From an uncultured Paracoccaceae bacterium (GTDB lineage: Bacteria > Pseudomonadota > Alphaproteobacteria > Rhodobacterales > Rhodobacteraceae): a stretch of 64,000 nt of DNA. Below the pieces are notes generated by a model, which searched no databases, was not told the DNA's origin, and saw only the letters and a list, made by a program, of their open reading frames with translations. How positions within the stretch are numbered: position 1 is the stretch's first letter; every line of letters begins with the position of its first letter. The DNA is taken from NCBI GenBank assembly GCA_938028765.1, contig CALIZF010000008.1, forward strand, positions 62,001 to 126,000, in the 5' to 3' direction. A program made the translations under genes and the position numbers. Below, one piece after another: positions 9,302 through 16,673 of the stretch.

Positions 9302-11083
9302 TCAGTGTCGCACCGGTATTACCCCGCCGGGTGGGCTGGGTTCAATCACGGGCCGCAGGCCGAGGAGCGGGCCGATGCGGCGCACGATCTCGCCCGTGAC
9401 CGGCACGGCGGTCCAGCCGGCGGTGCGCCGCGCCTCGGTGCCCGAGGTTTCCACGGGCTCGTCCAGCGACACCACGACCACCCAACGCGGATCCTGCATC
9501 GGGAAGGCGCCGGCGAAGGTCGCCATCACCCGGTCGTCGTAGTAGCCGCCCGTCGGGCGCATCTTGTCGGCCGTGCCGGTCTTGCCGCCCAGGGCATAGC
9601 CCGCGACCTCGGCCAGCTTCGCCGTGCCGTCGGTGACGGTGCGGCGCAGCATCGTGCGCATCGCGCGCGAGGTCGCCTCGGACATCACCCGCACGGGCGG
9701 CGGCGTCTCGGCCCCGGCGACCAGCGTCGGCGTCACGCGCAGGCCGCCGTTCACCAGCGCGGCATAGCCGACCGCAAGGTGAAGGGGCGAGGCCGCCAGG
9801 CCGTGGCCGTAACTGATCGTCGCCGCCGCGATGTCGCCCCAGCGGCGGGGCAGCTTCGGCCGGCCGGTCGGCGCCTCGGACAGTTCGAGCGTCACGGGAT
9901 CGAGGAACCCGAGGTTGCGCAGGAACGCCTCCTGCCGGACCGGCCCGATGGCGGAGATCAGCCGCGCGGTGCCGATGTTCGAGGATTTCACGATCACGTC
10001 GGTGACCGACAGCGCGGGCCCGTAGTTGCGGAAGTCCCGCACGCGGAACCGGCCCAGCATCATCGGGCCCTGGGTGTTCACCATCGTCTCGGGCGTCACA
10101 TGCCCGAGTTCCAGCGCCTGCGCGACCGGAAACACCTTCATGACCGAGCCGAGTTCGTAGACGCCCTGCACCGCGCGGTTGAAGATCGGGCTGTCGGCCG
10201 GATCGCCCGAGACGGGGGGCGGGGGGCGGTCGTTCGGGTCGAAGTCGGGCAGGGACACCATGGCGACGATCGCACCCGTCCGCGCCTCCATCACGATGGC
10301 GGCGGCGCCCTTGGCGTTCAGCATCGTCATGCCGGCGCGCAGCACGTCGGTCACCGCGGCCTGCACCGTCGTGTCGATGGTCAGGCGCAGCGGCTCGTCC
10401 AGCCGCGCGGGGTCGCGCAGGCGGGCGTCGTAGGCGCGCTCGATGCCGGCGCTGCCCACGACCTCGGCCGAATGCACGCCCTCGGCGCCGAAGGTGGCGC
10501 CGCCCAGGACATGCGCGGCGATCCGGCCGTTGGGGTAGATCCGCGTCTCGCGCGGGCCGAACAGAAGGCCGGGTTCGCCGATCTCGTGCACCGCCTGCAT
10601 CTGTTCGGGGCTGATCCGGCGCTTGATCCAGAGGAAGGCCCGGTTGCCCGTGAACTGCCGCAGCAGGTCGTCCTCCTTGAGATCGGGGAAGATCTGCGCA
10701 AGGCCCCGGGCGGCGCGGACCGGGTCGACCATCGCCCGCGGATGGGCATAGAGCGCATGGGTGACGAGGTTCGTCGCCAGAACGCGCCCGCGCGCGTCCA
10801 CGATGTCGGCCCGCTGCGCCTGGATGGTCGCGGCGCTGCCCGACCGCCGGGGCTCGGCCACCGGCGTTGCGGCCAGCACGCCCATGCGCATGGCGACAAG
10901 GCCGAAGCCCGCGACAAAGCCGCAGGCCAGCATGAGCAGCCGCACCTCGGCGCGCGCGCGGGCGCGGTCGCGCATCGCCTCGTGGCGCAGGCGCAGGTTC
11001 TCGGCCTCGATCCGGTCCGGATTCTCGCCGCGGCTGCGGGCGCTGAGGATCCGGGCGAGCGGACGCAGGGGCGTGCGGATCAT
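9302..11083 (-). CDS. ftsI: division-specific transpeptidase, penicillin-binding protein 3
   Basis: FtsI cross-links septal peptidoglycan in the periplasm. The 593-residue protein has a basic cytoplasmic N-terminus, one membrane anchor at about residues 45-65 (VRLLMLACGFVAGFGLV), a PBP dimerisation domain, and a transpeptidase domain. The three penicillin-binding motifs are present: SVMK as SxxK, SSN, and KTGTA. The ATG at 11083 overlaps the ftsL stop (ATGA). The frame is open for 63 more codons upstream, but that is only the ftsL gene in another frame. Confidence 0.96.
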   Translation of the reverse strand: MIRTPLRPLARILSARSRGENPDRIEAENLRLRHEAMRDRARARAEVRLLMLACGFVAGFGLVAMRMGVLAATPVAEPRRSGSAATIQAQRADIVDARGRVLATNLVTHALYAHPRAMVDPVRAARGLAQIFPDLKEDDLLRQFTGNRAFLWIKRRISPEQMQAVHEIGEPGLLFGPRETRIYPNGRIAAHVLGGATFGAEGVHSAEVVGSAGIERAYDARLRDPARLDEPLRLTIDTTVQAAVTDVLRAGMTMLNAKGAAAIVMEARTGAIVAMVSLPDFDPNDRPPPPVSGDPADSPIFNRAVQGVYELGSVMKVFPVAQALELGHVTPETMVNTQGPMMLGRFRVRDFRNYGPALSVTDVIVKSSNIGTARLISAIGPVRQEAFLRNLGFLDPVTLELSEAPTGRPKLPRRWGDIAAATISYGHGLAASPLHLAVGYAALVNGGLRVTPTLVAGAETPPPVRVMSEATSRAMRTMLRRTVTDGTAKLAEVAGYALGGKTGTADKMRPTGGYYDDRVMATFAGAFPMQDPRWVVVVSLDEPVETSGTEARRTAGWTAVPVTGEIVRRIGPLLGLRPVIEPSPPGGVIPVRH

Positions 11084-11445
11084 CCGTCCTCTCCGGTGCT
11101 TGTGGTATCGACCACGGCGGCGGGGTCCGGCGCGGCCGGATCGCGCGGGGGCGGCACCGGCAGTTCGCCGATGCGGGCGAATTGCTCGGGCGTCATCGGC
11201 AGAAGGCCGAGGCGGTCGAACCCTGCCGCGGTCAGGTCGGCAAGACGGTCGGGGCGGTTGAGGAACGCCCATTCCGCGCGCTGCACCGCGATCGCCTCGC
11301 GCAGTTCGGCGATCTCGCGCTGGACGGCGCGCTGGTCCTTCAGCGCCTGCTGGGTCGCATAGTTCTCGCGGTAGGCCCAGAAGGCCAGCGCCATCACGGC
11401 GACCGCGGCGGCGACGGACAGGAAGGTGCGCAGGAGGGGTCGCAT
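11080..11445 (-). CDS. ftsL: cell division protein FtsL
   Basis: The 121-residue bitopic protein has the layout of FtsL: a short cytoplasmic start (MRPLLRTF), one membrane helix (VAAAVAVMALAFWAY), and a periplasmic coiled coil (QQALKDQRAVQREIAELREA) that would pair with FtsB/DivIC. FtsL is poorly conserved, so the call leans on its position between rsmH and ftsI as well as on topology. It has a Pro/Asp-rich tail. I chose ATG 11445, four bases after the rsmH stop; the open frame upstream overlaps rsmH and is not FtsL-like. Confidence 0.88.
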   Translation of the reverse strand: MRPLLRTFLSVAAAVAVMALAFWAYRENYATQQALKDQRAVQREIAELREAIAVQRAEWAFLNRPDRLADLTAAGFDRLGLLPMTPEQFARIGELPVPPPRDPAAPDPAAVVDTTSTGEDG

Positions 11446-11449
11446 CAGG

Positions 11450-12412
11450 TCAGCGGTCTTTCCGGTCTGGCAGGCGGGGAACGGCAAGCGCGGTGGGGTC
11501 GGGTAGCGCGGCCGGGGCGGCCGTGCGGCGGCCGATCCTGAGGAGGGCGGACCGCGCACGGGGGTTGGCCGCGATCTCGGCCGCCTCGGGGGCGACCGCG
11601 CGGCGCGTGACAGGCTCGAACCGGGCCGGGCGCGGGGCGGCCTCGGGCGCGTGGCGGCTGGCGGCGGGGCCGCCCGCGGCCTCGGCGAAGAACCGCTTCA
11701 CGATCCTGTCCTCAAGGCTGTGGAAGGTCACCACCGCCAGGTGGCCGCCCGGCCGCAGCGCCCGCTCGGCCGCGGCAAGGCCCGCCAGAAGCTGCCCGAA
11801 TTCGTCGTTCACCGCGATCCGCAGGGCCTGGAAGCTGCGGGTGGCGGGGTGGCTCTGGCCCGGCTTCGGGCGCGGCAGGCAGGACTCCACCACCGCCGCA
11901 AGCTGGCCCGTGGTCGCCAGCGGTCGGGCCGCCACGATCGCGCGGGCGATCCGGCGGGCCGCGCGTTCCTCGCCGTAGTGGTAGAGGATGTCCGCCAGCC
12001 GCCCCTCCGCTGCGGTATTGACAATGTCGGCCGCCGTCGGGCCTTCGCCGCCCATCCGCATGTCGAGCGGACCGTCGCGAAGAAAGCTGAAGCCGCGTTC
12101 GGCGCGGTCGAGCTGCATCGAGGACACGCCGAGGTCCAGCACCACCCCGTCGAACGGCCCGAAGGCGTCGAGCCTGTCGAACGTCGCCTCCACGAGGCGC
12201 AGCCGGTCGCCGTAGCGTGCCTGCATGGCCCCGGCCGCGGCGATGGCGGTGGGGTCGCGGTCGAGCGCGGTGACCCGCGCGGCGCCGGCGTCGAGCAGCG
12301 AGGCGGAATAGCCGCCGGCCCCGAAGGTGCCGTCCATCCAGTCGCCCCGGATCGGCGCGCACAGGCGCAGGATCGCGCCGATCAGCACGGGAACATGCGC
12401 CGGGCGGTCCAA
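11450..12412 (-). CDS. rsmH: 16S rRNA (cytosine1402-N4)-methyltransferase
   Basis: RsmH (MraW) methylates the exocyclic N4 of C1402 in 16S rRNA. The 320-residue protein shows the family start HVPVLIG, the SAM-binding [17 protein letters not shown], and [19 protein letters not shown]. The C-terminal region contains [21 protein letters not shown]. It starts at a TTG (12412) four bases after the mraZ stop, with GAGGGG eight bases upstream inside mraZ, so it is coupled to mraZ. Confidence 0.96.
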   Translation of the reverse strand: MDRPAHVPVLIGAILRLCAPIRGDWMDGTFGAGGYSASLLDAGAARVTALDRDPTAIAAAGAMQARYGDRLRLVEATFDRLDAFGPFDGVVLDLGVSSMQLDRAERGFSFLRDGPLDMRMGGEGPTAADIVNTAAEGRLADILYHYGEERAARRIARAIVAARPLATTGQLAAVVESCLPRPKPGQSHPATRSFQALRIAVNDEFGQLLAGLAAAERALRPGGHLAVVTFHSLEDRIVKRFFAEAAGGPAASRHAPEAAPRPARFEPVTRRAVAPEAAEIAANPRARSALLRIGRRTAAPAALPDPTALAVPRLPDRKDR

Positions 12413-12416
12413 CGCC

Positions 12417-12938
12417 TCAGCCCCTCGGCCGGCGCTTCAGCGCCTGCACCGCATCCTCGCCAGCGCGCAGCACGCTGGTCTCGGCCGCGGGTGCTGCGGC
12501 TTCGGCCGCCTCGGCGGCATCGTAGGCGGCCTGCGGCCAGAGCCGCAGATAGCCGCCGCGGCCGGCGAACACGACGAAGCCCTCGCCCTCGGCCAGCCCC
12601 AGCCGGTCGCGCAGCCGGCGCGACAGGACGCAGCGTCCGTCCTCGTCGATGCGGATGGTCTCGGATTTCTCAATCAGCTTCGAGGTCAGCTCGGCCTGCC
12701 GCGGATCGTCAGGGTCGAGCGCGTCGATCGCATCCGCGATCTCTTGGTGCCCCGCGAAGGTATAGCCGGTGATGTAGGGAAAGCGGTTGTCGCCCCAGGC
12801 CAGCACGAGCCGCACCTTGTCGCCCGGCGCCCCCTTCCAGGCCGGATCGCCCGCCTCGAGAACCTCGCGGACATCGCGCGGCACCGTCAGGCGCCCCACC
12901 TTGTCCACCTTGGCCTCGTTGACGCCGCCGAACCGCAA
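12417..12938 (-). CDS. mraZ: MraZ, AbrB-fold regulator of the dcw cluster
   Basis: MraZ is the first gene of the dcw cluster and usually represses its own promoter. About 173 residues are encoded from a TTG at 12938, preceded by AGGGGG at suitable spacing. Two SpoVT/AbrB-like repeats are visible: [20 protein letters not shown] near the start and [20 protein letters not shown] in the middle. The frame is open 38 codons further upstream, but that stretch lies in the leader and overlaps the terminator hairpin, so I exclude it. The tail after residue 140 is Ala/Glu-rich. See the leader, promoter and repeat entries for likely regulation. Confidence 0.88.
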   Translation of the reverse strand: MRFGGVNEAKVDKVGRLTVPRDVREVLEAGDPAWKGAPGDKVRLVLAWGDNRFPYITGYTFAGHQEIADAIDALDPDDPRQAELTSKLIEKSETIRIDEDGRCVLSRRLRDRLGLAEGEGFVVFAGRGGYLRLWPQAAYDAAEAAEAAAPAAETSVLRAGEDAVQALKRRPRG

Positions 12939-12970
12939 GGCCCGCCCCCTGCCCCGCCAGGTCAGGCCCC

Positions 12971-13015
12971 GGAACGGAAACGGCGGATCGGGTGCTGCCA
13001 GGAACCCGATCCGCC
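12971..13015 (-). terminator. hairpin in mraZ leader, probable partial terminator
   Basis: A perfect 12-bp inverted repeat (12982-12993 with 13004-13015, stem GGCGGATCGGGT, ten-base loop) is followed on the minus strand by GTTTCCGTTCC. The weak U tract fits an attenuator-like terminator that lets part of transcription continue into mraZ, as known for UpsM. Confidence 0.65.
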
Positions 13016-13181
13016 GCCCTCGTCCCGTCGCCGGGTTGGACCGGACGCGCACGCCACCTGGGGGGATGTCGCTTACGCGGCGCGCCGGATCTTCGTCGTC
13101 CTAGGGGGGAGCCTGATGAAACCTGCCTCGGTGCCTTTCGGGATCGTTACCGTCGTCCCTTGTCTGCCCGCCCTTTCGGAT
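12972..13181 (-). ncRNA. upsM: mraZ 5' leader, probable UpsM-type sRNA
   Basis: Known: in Rhodobacter sphaeroides the dcw operon has an unusually long 5' leader whose first ~206 nt accumulate as the sRNA UpsM through partial termination before mraZ. Seen: here a promoter-like pair at 13188-13216 would start RNA near 13181, and a perfect 12-bp hairpin with a short U-containing tail ends near 12972, giving about 210 nt. mraZ starts 34 bases further on. Inference: this is the UpsM counterpart. The RNA ends are estimated, not measured; the primary sequence was not compared. Confidence 0.65.
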
Positions 13182-13187
13182 GACCAA

Positions 13188-13216
13188 GGTATGCCGCGGA
13201 ATTTCCCTCCAATCAA
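13188..13216 (-). promoter_or_regulatory. candidate dcw/UpsM promoter
   Basis: On the minus strand, TTGATT (13211-13216) and CATACC (13188-13193) are separated by 17 bases. The -35 matches TTGACA in four positions; the -10 keeps the central ATA but lacks the final T. The position is supported by the upstream repeats and the downstream hairpin more than by the hexamers themselves. Confidence 0.45.
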
Positions 13217-13250
13217 GGGAAATCTACGGAAATCGACGGATTCGGCGGAA
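13197..13250. repeat. 10-bp periodic CGGA repeats plus inverted repeat: candidate MraZ operator
   Basis: Consecutive 10-base blocks read AATCAAGGGA, AATCTACGGA, AATCGACGGA, TTCGGCGGAA (13211-13250), with a further CGGA at 13197-13200, all about one helical turn apart. The first block also belongs to a perfect inverted repeat, ATTTCCCT (13201-13208) and AGGGAAAT (13216-13223). MraZ binds short G-rich direct repeats with 10-bp spacing upstream of its own gene in other bacteria. These repeats overlap and extend upstream of the proposed -35, a good place for repression. The match to a MraZ box is inferred from spacing and position. Confidence 0.55.
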
Positions 13251-13467
13251 GTCGCACGCAACCCTCGGGCCGATCTGGCCAGCAGATTCAACATGGTGGG
13301 GATAGATGGTCTGCGGTCACCAGATGCGGCATGGCCCTCGAACCGGCAGTTCGGTGGGCCGACGGGCGGCACGGCGGCGAAGGGTGCGGAATCGGGCGGA
13401 ATCAGCCGGCAGGGCGCCGCGCATCACGCGCGCGCACGCCGCGGTGATTCGGCTCGAGGGGGCGCGA

Positions 13468-14535
13468 TCAGCCCATGCCGCCGTCGATCAGACGGCGGGC
13501 CAGCGCGGCATAGGCCGCAGCTTCCGGCCCGTCGCCGAGCGCGACCGGCGTGCCGGCATCGCCGGCAAGGCGGGTTGCAAGCGTGATCGGCAGCGCGCCG
13601 AGGAACGGCAGCCCGCGCCGTTCCGCCTCGGCCGCCACCCCGCCCTGGCCGAAGATCGCCGTCTCGTGCCCGCAGGCCGGGCAGCAGAAGGTTGCCATGT
13701 TCTCGATCAGCCCGAGCACAGGCACCTTCAGCGCGTCGAACATGTGGATCGCCTTGCGCGCGTCGATCAGCGCCACATCCTGCGGGGTGGACACGACGAT
13801 GGCCCCGGTCACCCGCGCGCGCTGGCACAGCGACAGCTGCACGTCGCCCGTGCCCGGCGGCAGGTCCACGATCAGCACGTCGAGCTCGCCCCAGGCGACC
13901 TGCCCGAGCATCTGCTGCAGCGCGCCCATCAGCATGGGCCCGCGCCAGATGACCGCCTCGCCTTCCTTCAGCATCAGGCCGATCGACATCAGGGTGACGC
14001 CATGCGCCCGCAGCGGCAGGATCGTCTTGCCGTCCGGCGATGCGGGATGGCCCGTCGCGCCCATCATGCGCGGCTGCGACGGCCCGTGAATGTCGGCGTC
14101 AAGCAGCCCGACCCGCCGCCCCGCGCGCGCCAGCGCCACGGCGAGGTTCGACGACACGGTGGACTTGCCCACCCCGCCCTTGCCGCTCGCCACGGCCAGG
14201 ATGCGGTCCACCCCCGGCACCGGCTGCGGCCCGCCCTGCTGCGGCGTCGGGTGGCCGCCGATCTTCAGGGAAGGCGGGGCGGGCCGGGCGGCGTGAGCGG
14301 TCATCATAGCCTGCACCCGCGCGACACCGGGCACGCGCGCGACCGCCGCCTCGGCTGCGGCGCGGGCGGGTTCGAGGGCGCGCGCCGCCTCGGCCGAGGG
14401 CGCCTCGATCACGAAGCTGACGCGGTCGCCCTCGACGGTCAGCGCGCGCACGAGGTCGGCCGAAGCCAGGGTTCCGCCGCCCGGCACAGCCACGCCCGCC
14501 AGCGCCGCCATCACGTCGTCCCGCGAAACCGCCAT
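13468..14535 (-). CDS. mrp: Mrp/ApbC-family iron-sulfur cluster carrier ATPase
   Basis: The 355-residue protein has an N-terminal MIP18-like (DUF59) segment (about 1-75) and a ParA/MinD-like P-loop ATPase with the deviant Walker [17 protein letters not shown] near residue 110. A CPAC pair in [18 protein letters not shown], near residue 287, is the cluster-binding CxxC of the family. Members carry Fe-S clusters to apo-proteins in the cytosol. It is transcribed from the region it shares with the divergent DUF1127 gene and lies upstream of, but about 250 bases from, the proposed dcw promoter, so it need not be part of that operon. Confidence 0.92.
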   Translation of the reverse strand: MAVSRDDVMAALAGVAVPGGGTLASADLVRALTVEGDRVSFVIEAPSAEAARALEPARAAAEAAVARVPGVARVQAMMTAHAARPAPPSLKIGGHPTPQQGGPQPVPGVDRILAVASGKGGVGKSTVSSNLAVALARAGRRVGLLDADIHGPSQPRMMGATGHPASPDGKTILPLRAHGVTLMSIGLMLKEGEAVIWRGPMLMGALQQMLGQVAWGELDVLIVDLPPGTGDVQLSLCQRARVTGAIVVSTPQDVALIDARKAIHMFDALKVPVLGLIENMATFCCPACGHETAIFGQGGVAAEAERRGLPFLGALPITLATRLAGDAGTPVALGDGPEAAAYAALARRLIDGGMG

Positions 14536-14711
14536 CGCCGCCCCCGCACGATTCCCGTGCCACAGTTGGCGCGACGCGCGCGCCGCCGCAAGATGCCTTC
14601 AGCGGCACTCGTGCCGCCCGGTTTTCGCGCAACCTGCCCGCGCAGCGGGCAACAGGTCACGGCAGGACGCAGCCATGCGGATGCTGCAGGGCAGCATTGC
14701 CGCGGAAAAGA

Positions 14712-14738
14712 TTGTGCAGTCGCAGAATCCCTCTATCT
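14712..14738 (+). promoter_or_regulatory. weak promoter candidate for the DUF1127-CcsR unit
   Basis: TTGTGC (14712-14717) and CTATCT (14733-14738) lie 60-90 bases before the DUF1127 start, with a short 15-base spacer. In R. sphaeroides the corresponding operon uses heat-shock sigma factors RpoHI/RpoHII. The hexamers alone do not settle which sigma factor acts here. Confidence 0.3.
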
Positions 14739-14799
14739 TTGGGATCGAGGGCGGTTGCGGCGCGAATGCGTCATCCCGCAGGAAGAACGAGGGAAGAAA

Positions 14800-15012
14800 A
14801 TGGCTTACGCACCGTCATCGCGGTCTGCACCGGCGGCCGGAGCGGCAGCGGGTTTGTTCGACCGTATCGCCCGGACGCTGCGCCGCCGCAAGGTCTATCG
14901 CGCGACCGTGCGGGAGCTAAGCGCACTGACGACCCGCGAACTGTCCGATCTGGGCATTCCGCGGTCGATGATCACCCGCGTGGCGCTGGAGGCGGCGCGC
15001 AACGCGGATTGA
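14800..15012 (+). CDS. ccaF1: small DUF1127 protein, CcaF1-like
   Basis: This 70-residue basic protein ends in a DUF1127 (YjiS-like) domain: LFDRIARTLRRRKVYRATV, then ELSALTTRELSDLGIPRSMI. The pattern of a basic helix followed by L-x-x-L-x-x-R-x-L-x-D-L-G-I is diagnostic. The ATG at 14800 has GAGGGA upstream. In R. sphaeroides the matching gene (CcaF1) encodes an RNA-binding protein made with the downstream CcsR sRNAs and affecting their maturation. The same layout is present here, with the first sRNA hairpin beginning 17 bases after the stop. The symbol rests on this synteny plus the domain; DUF1127 paralogues are common in Rhodobacterales. Confidence 0.8.
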   Translation: MAYAPSSRSAPAAGAAAGLFDRIARTLRRRKVYRATVRELSALTTRELSDLGIPRSMITRVALEAARNAD

Positions 15013-15028
15013 CGGTTGAGGATCGCGC

Positions 15029-15096
15029 GGCCCCCTCCTCCTCCCTGGGGCCGGGCGCACTTGGCGGCGGCGCGCCACTCCTCCCTGCGCGCCGCC
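15029..15096 (+). ncRNA. ccsR1: CcsR-like sRNA 1 (two CCTCCTCCC-loop hairpins)
   Basis: Hairpin A pairs GGCCCC (15029-15034) with GGGGCC (15047-15052) and has CTCCTCCTCCCT in the loop. Hairpin B pairs GGCGGCGCGC (15066-15075) with its exact complement (15087-15096) and has CACTCCTCCCT in the loop. The loop sequence is complementary to Shine-Dalgarno sites. The unit is about 68 nt and follows the DUF1127 gene directly, so it is probably cut from a shared transcript. Confidence 0.75.
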
Positions 15097-15140
15097 GCAT
15101 TTTCCGATACGGGCGCCCCCTCGGGTAGCCTGGCAGCGAC

Positions 15141-15210
15141 GCGAAGCCCCACCTCCTCCCCGGGGCGTGCGCGTTCGGCGGCGGGACCACTCCTCCCCGG
15201 TCCCGCCGCC
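15141..15210 (+). ncRNA. ccsR2: CcsR-like sRNA 2
   Basis: Hairpin A pairs GCCCC (15146-15150) with GGGGC (15162-15166) around CCTCCTCCC (15152-15160). Hairpin B has a perfect 12-bp stem, GGCGGCGGGACC (15177-15188) with 15199-15210, and the loop ACTCCTCCCC. A small CCGGCC/GGCCGG hairpin (15219-15233) separates it from the next copy and could be a processing site. Confidence 0.75.
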
Positions 15211-15240
15211 ATCCGATACCGGCCTCGGGCCGGACAGGCG

Positions 15241-15309
15241 TTCGCGGCCCGACCTCCTCCCCAGGGCCCGCGAAACGCGGCGGGCCGACCTCCTCCCCGG
15301 TCCCGCCGC
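15241..15309 (+). ncRNA. ccsR3: CcsR-like sRNA 3
   Basis: Hairpin A pairs 15241-15250 with 15264-15274 (one bulged base) around CCTCCTCCCC (15253-15262). Hairpin B pairs GCGGCGGG (15277-15284) with CCCGCCGC (15302-15309) around CCTCCTCCCC (15289-15298). It starts exactly 100 bases after copy 2. A CCGGCC/GGCCGG hairpin again follows (15318-15333). Confidence 0.75.
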
Positions 15310-15340
15310 CCCTCTTGCCGGCCCGAGGGCCGGAACGGCG

Positions 15341-15408
15341 TGTGCGGCCCATCCTCCTCCCCGGGCCGGCCACAGGCGGCGGCCCCTTCTCCTCCCCGGG
15401 GCCGCCGC
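15341..15408 (+). ncRNA. ccsR4: CcsR-like sRNA 4
   Basis: Hairpin A pairs CGGCCC (15345-15350) with GGGCCG (15363-15368) around CCTCCTCCCC (15353-15362). Hairpin B has a perfect 11-bp stem (15376-15386 with 15398-15408) around CTCCTCCCC (15389-15397). It starts 100 bases after copy 3, so copies 2-4 keep a strict period. A perfect 14-bp palindrome follows it. Confidence 0.75.
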
Positions 15409-15411
15409 TCC

Positions 15412-15425
15412 CATCCCGCGGGATG
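15412..15425. other. 14-bp perfect palindrome at the end of the sRNA array
   Basis: CATCCCGCGGGATG is its own complement and closes the CcsR-like array 39 bases before the transporter gene. It lacks a T tract, so simple Rho-independent termination is doubtful; it could be a processing or protein-binding site. Confidence 0.4.
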
Positions 15426-15463
15426 CGAAACCCGGCCAGGACCAGGCACGAACCGGGATCGCG

Positions 15464-16669
15464 ATGCCTGCTCTTGCCGGTGCCGGACGCGGACCGCATG
15501 GTGCGCGCGCGGTGTGGTCGGAGGCGTGCTTGCGCGGATCGATGGTCGCGGCGGCGCTGGTCGCGGCGCTCGCCGGATACGGCAGTTCGGTGGCCATCGT
15601 GCTGGCCGCCGCGGCGGCGGTCGGGGCGAGCCCCGCGCAGACGGCGACCTGGGTCTTCGCGCTGTGCCTGGCCAAGGCCGCGGGCAGCGCCGTCCTCAGC
15701 TGGCGGACGCGGGTGCCTGTGGTTCTGGCCTGGTCCACGCCGGGCGCTGCGCTGGTCGCGGCCTCGTCAGGGGTGACGCTGCCCGAGGCCGCGGGGGCGT
15801 TCCTCCTCGCGGGCGGTCTCGTGGCGGCGACCGCGGCAGTCCGGCCGCTCGAGCGCGCGGTTTCGGCGATCCCCGAGGGCGTGGCGGCGGGAATGCTGGC
15901 GGGCGTGCTGCTGCCCTTCGTCATGGGGCTTGCGCGGGCGGTGCCCGACGGCTGGGGGTTCGTGCTGGCCGTGGTGCTGGCCTTCGCGGCGGTCAGGCCC
16001 TTCGCGCCGAACCTCGCCGTGCTGGCCGCGCTTGCCGCCGGGGTCGCGGCGGCCGCGGCCGGGCCGGGCCTGCCGGCGGTGCCGCTTGCGCTGCCGCCCC
16101 TGCGGCCGGTCATACCCGCCTTCCGGGCCGAGGCGGTGCTGGGCCTCGGCGTGCCGCTGTTCCTGGTCACTATGGCCGCGCAGAACCTGCCGGGCTTCGC
16201 GGTGCTGCGCGCCGCCGGCTACGACCCGCCGGTGCGGCCCGCACTGGCGGTGACCGGCGGGCTGTCGGTCCTCGGGGCGCTGTTCGGAGCTCACGGCATC
16301 AACATGGCCGCGATCACGGCCGCAATCTGCCTTGCACCCGAGGTGGAGCCCGATCCGGCCCGGCGCTGGCGCGTCGGGCTGGTCTACGGCGCGGTCTGGG
16401 TGGGCCTCGGCCTTGCCGGCGGCGCGCTGGTCGCGCTCATCCCGGCGCTGCCGCCTGCGGTGGTTGCGGCCGTGGTCGGGCTGGCGCTGATCGGGCCGTT
16501 GGCCGGCGCGCTCGGCGCCGCCTTCGCGGCGCCCGAGGGGCGCTTCGCGGCGGCCGTCGCCGTGGCCGTCACCGCATCGGGCCTCGCCGCCTTCGGGATC
16601 GGTGCGGCGTTCTGGGGCCTTGCGGCGGGGCTTGCCGCCCATGCCCTCGATCGCACGGCGCGGCGGTGA
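15464..16669 (+). CDS. BenE-family (benzoate/H+ symporter-like) transporter
   Basis: About 400 residues of almost pure hydrophobic sequence form 10-12 membrane helices. The repeated pattern YGSSVAIVLAAAAAVGASPA followed by RVPVVLAWSTPGAALV matches BenE proteins, whose first half-repeat ends in a similar WSTPG segment; NLPGFAVLRAAGY and GAHGINMAAITAAICL are the second-half counterparts. The substrate is unknown: no aromatic degradation genes are nearby. I took ATG 15464, but the N-terminus before residue 25 is not typical of the family, and GTG 15512 or ATG 15542 are realistic alternatives. Confidence 0.82.
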   Translation: MPALAGAGRGPHGARAVWSEACLRGSMVAAALVAALAGYGSSVAIVLAAAAAVGASPAQTATWVFALCLAKAAGSAVLSWRTRVPVVLAWSTPGAALVAASSGVTLPEAAGAFLLAGGLVAATAAVRPLERAVSAIPEGVAAGMLAGVLLPFVMGLARAVPDGWGFVLAVVLAFAAVRPFAPNLAVLAALAAGVAAAAAGPGLPAVPLALPPLRPVIPAFRAEAVLGLGVPLFLVTMAAQNLPGFAVLRAAGYDPPVRPALAVTGGLSVLGALFGAHGINMAAITAAICLAPEVEPDPARRWRVGLVYGAVWVGLGLAGGALVALIPALPPAVVAAVVGLALIGPLAGALGAAFAAPEGRFAAAVAVAVTASGLAAFGIGAAFWGLAAGLAAHALDRTARR

Positions 16670-16673
16670 CCGG

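Noticed and set aside
5146-9399. A 1417-codon plus-strand open frame opposite mraY-murF-murE
   Set aside because: It lies antisense to three well-conserved genes; its translation is low-complexity Arg/Gly/Ala/Pro with no recognisable segment. Long shadow frames are expected at this GC content.
12939-13052. N-terminal extension of MraZ to a start at 13052
   Set aside because: It would run through the perfect terminator hairpin and adds residues that MraZ proteins do not have.
13073-13372. A 99-codon minus-strand frame over the dcw promoter and leader
   Set aside because: It crosses the promoter, the phased repeats and the sRNA start, has no ribosome site and resembles no family I know.
15029-15408. 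Possible CRISPR array because of spaced repeats
   Set aside because: Only the loop octamer is constant; the flanks form self-complementary stems that vary between copies, and there are no unique spacers or cas genes.
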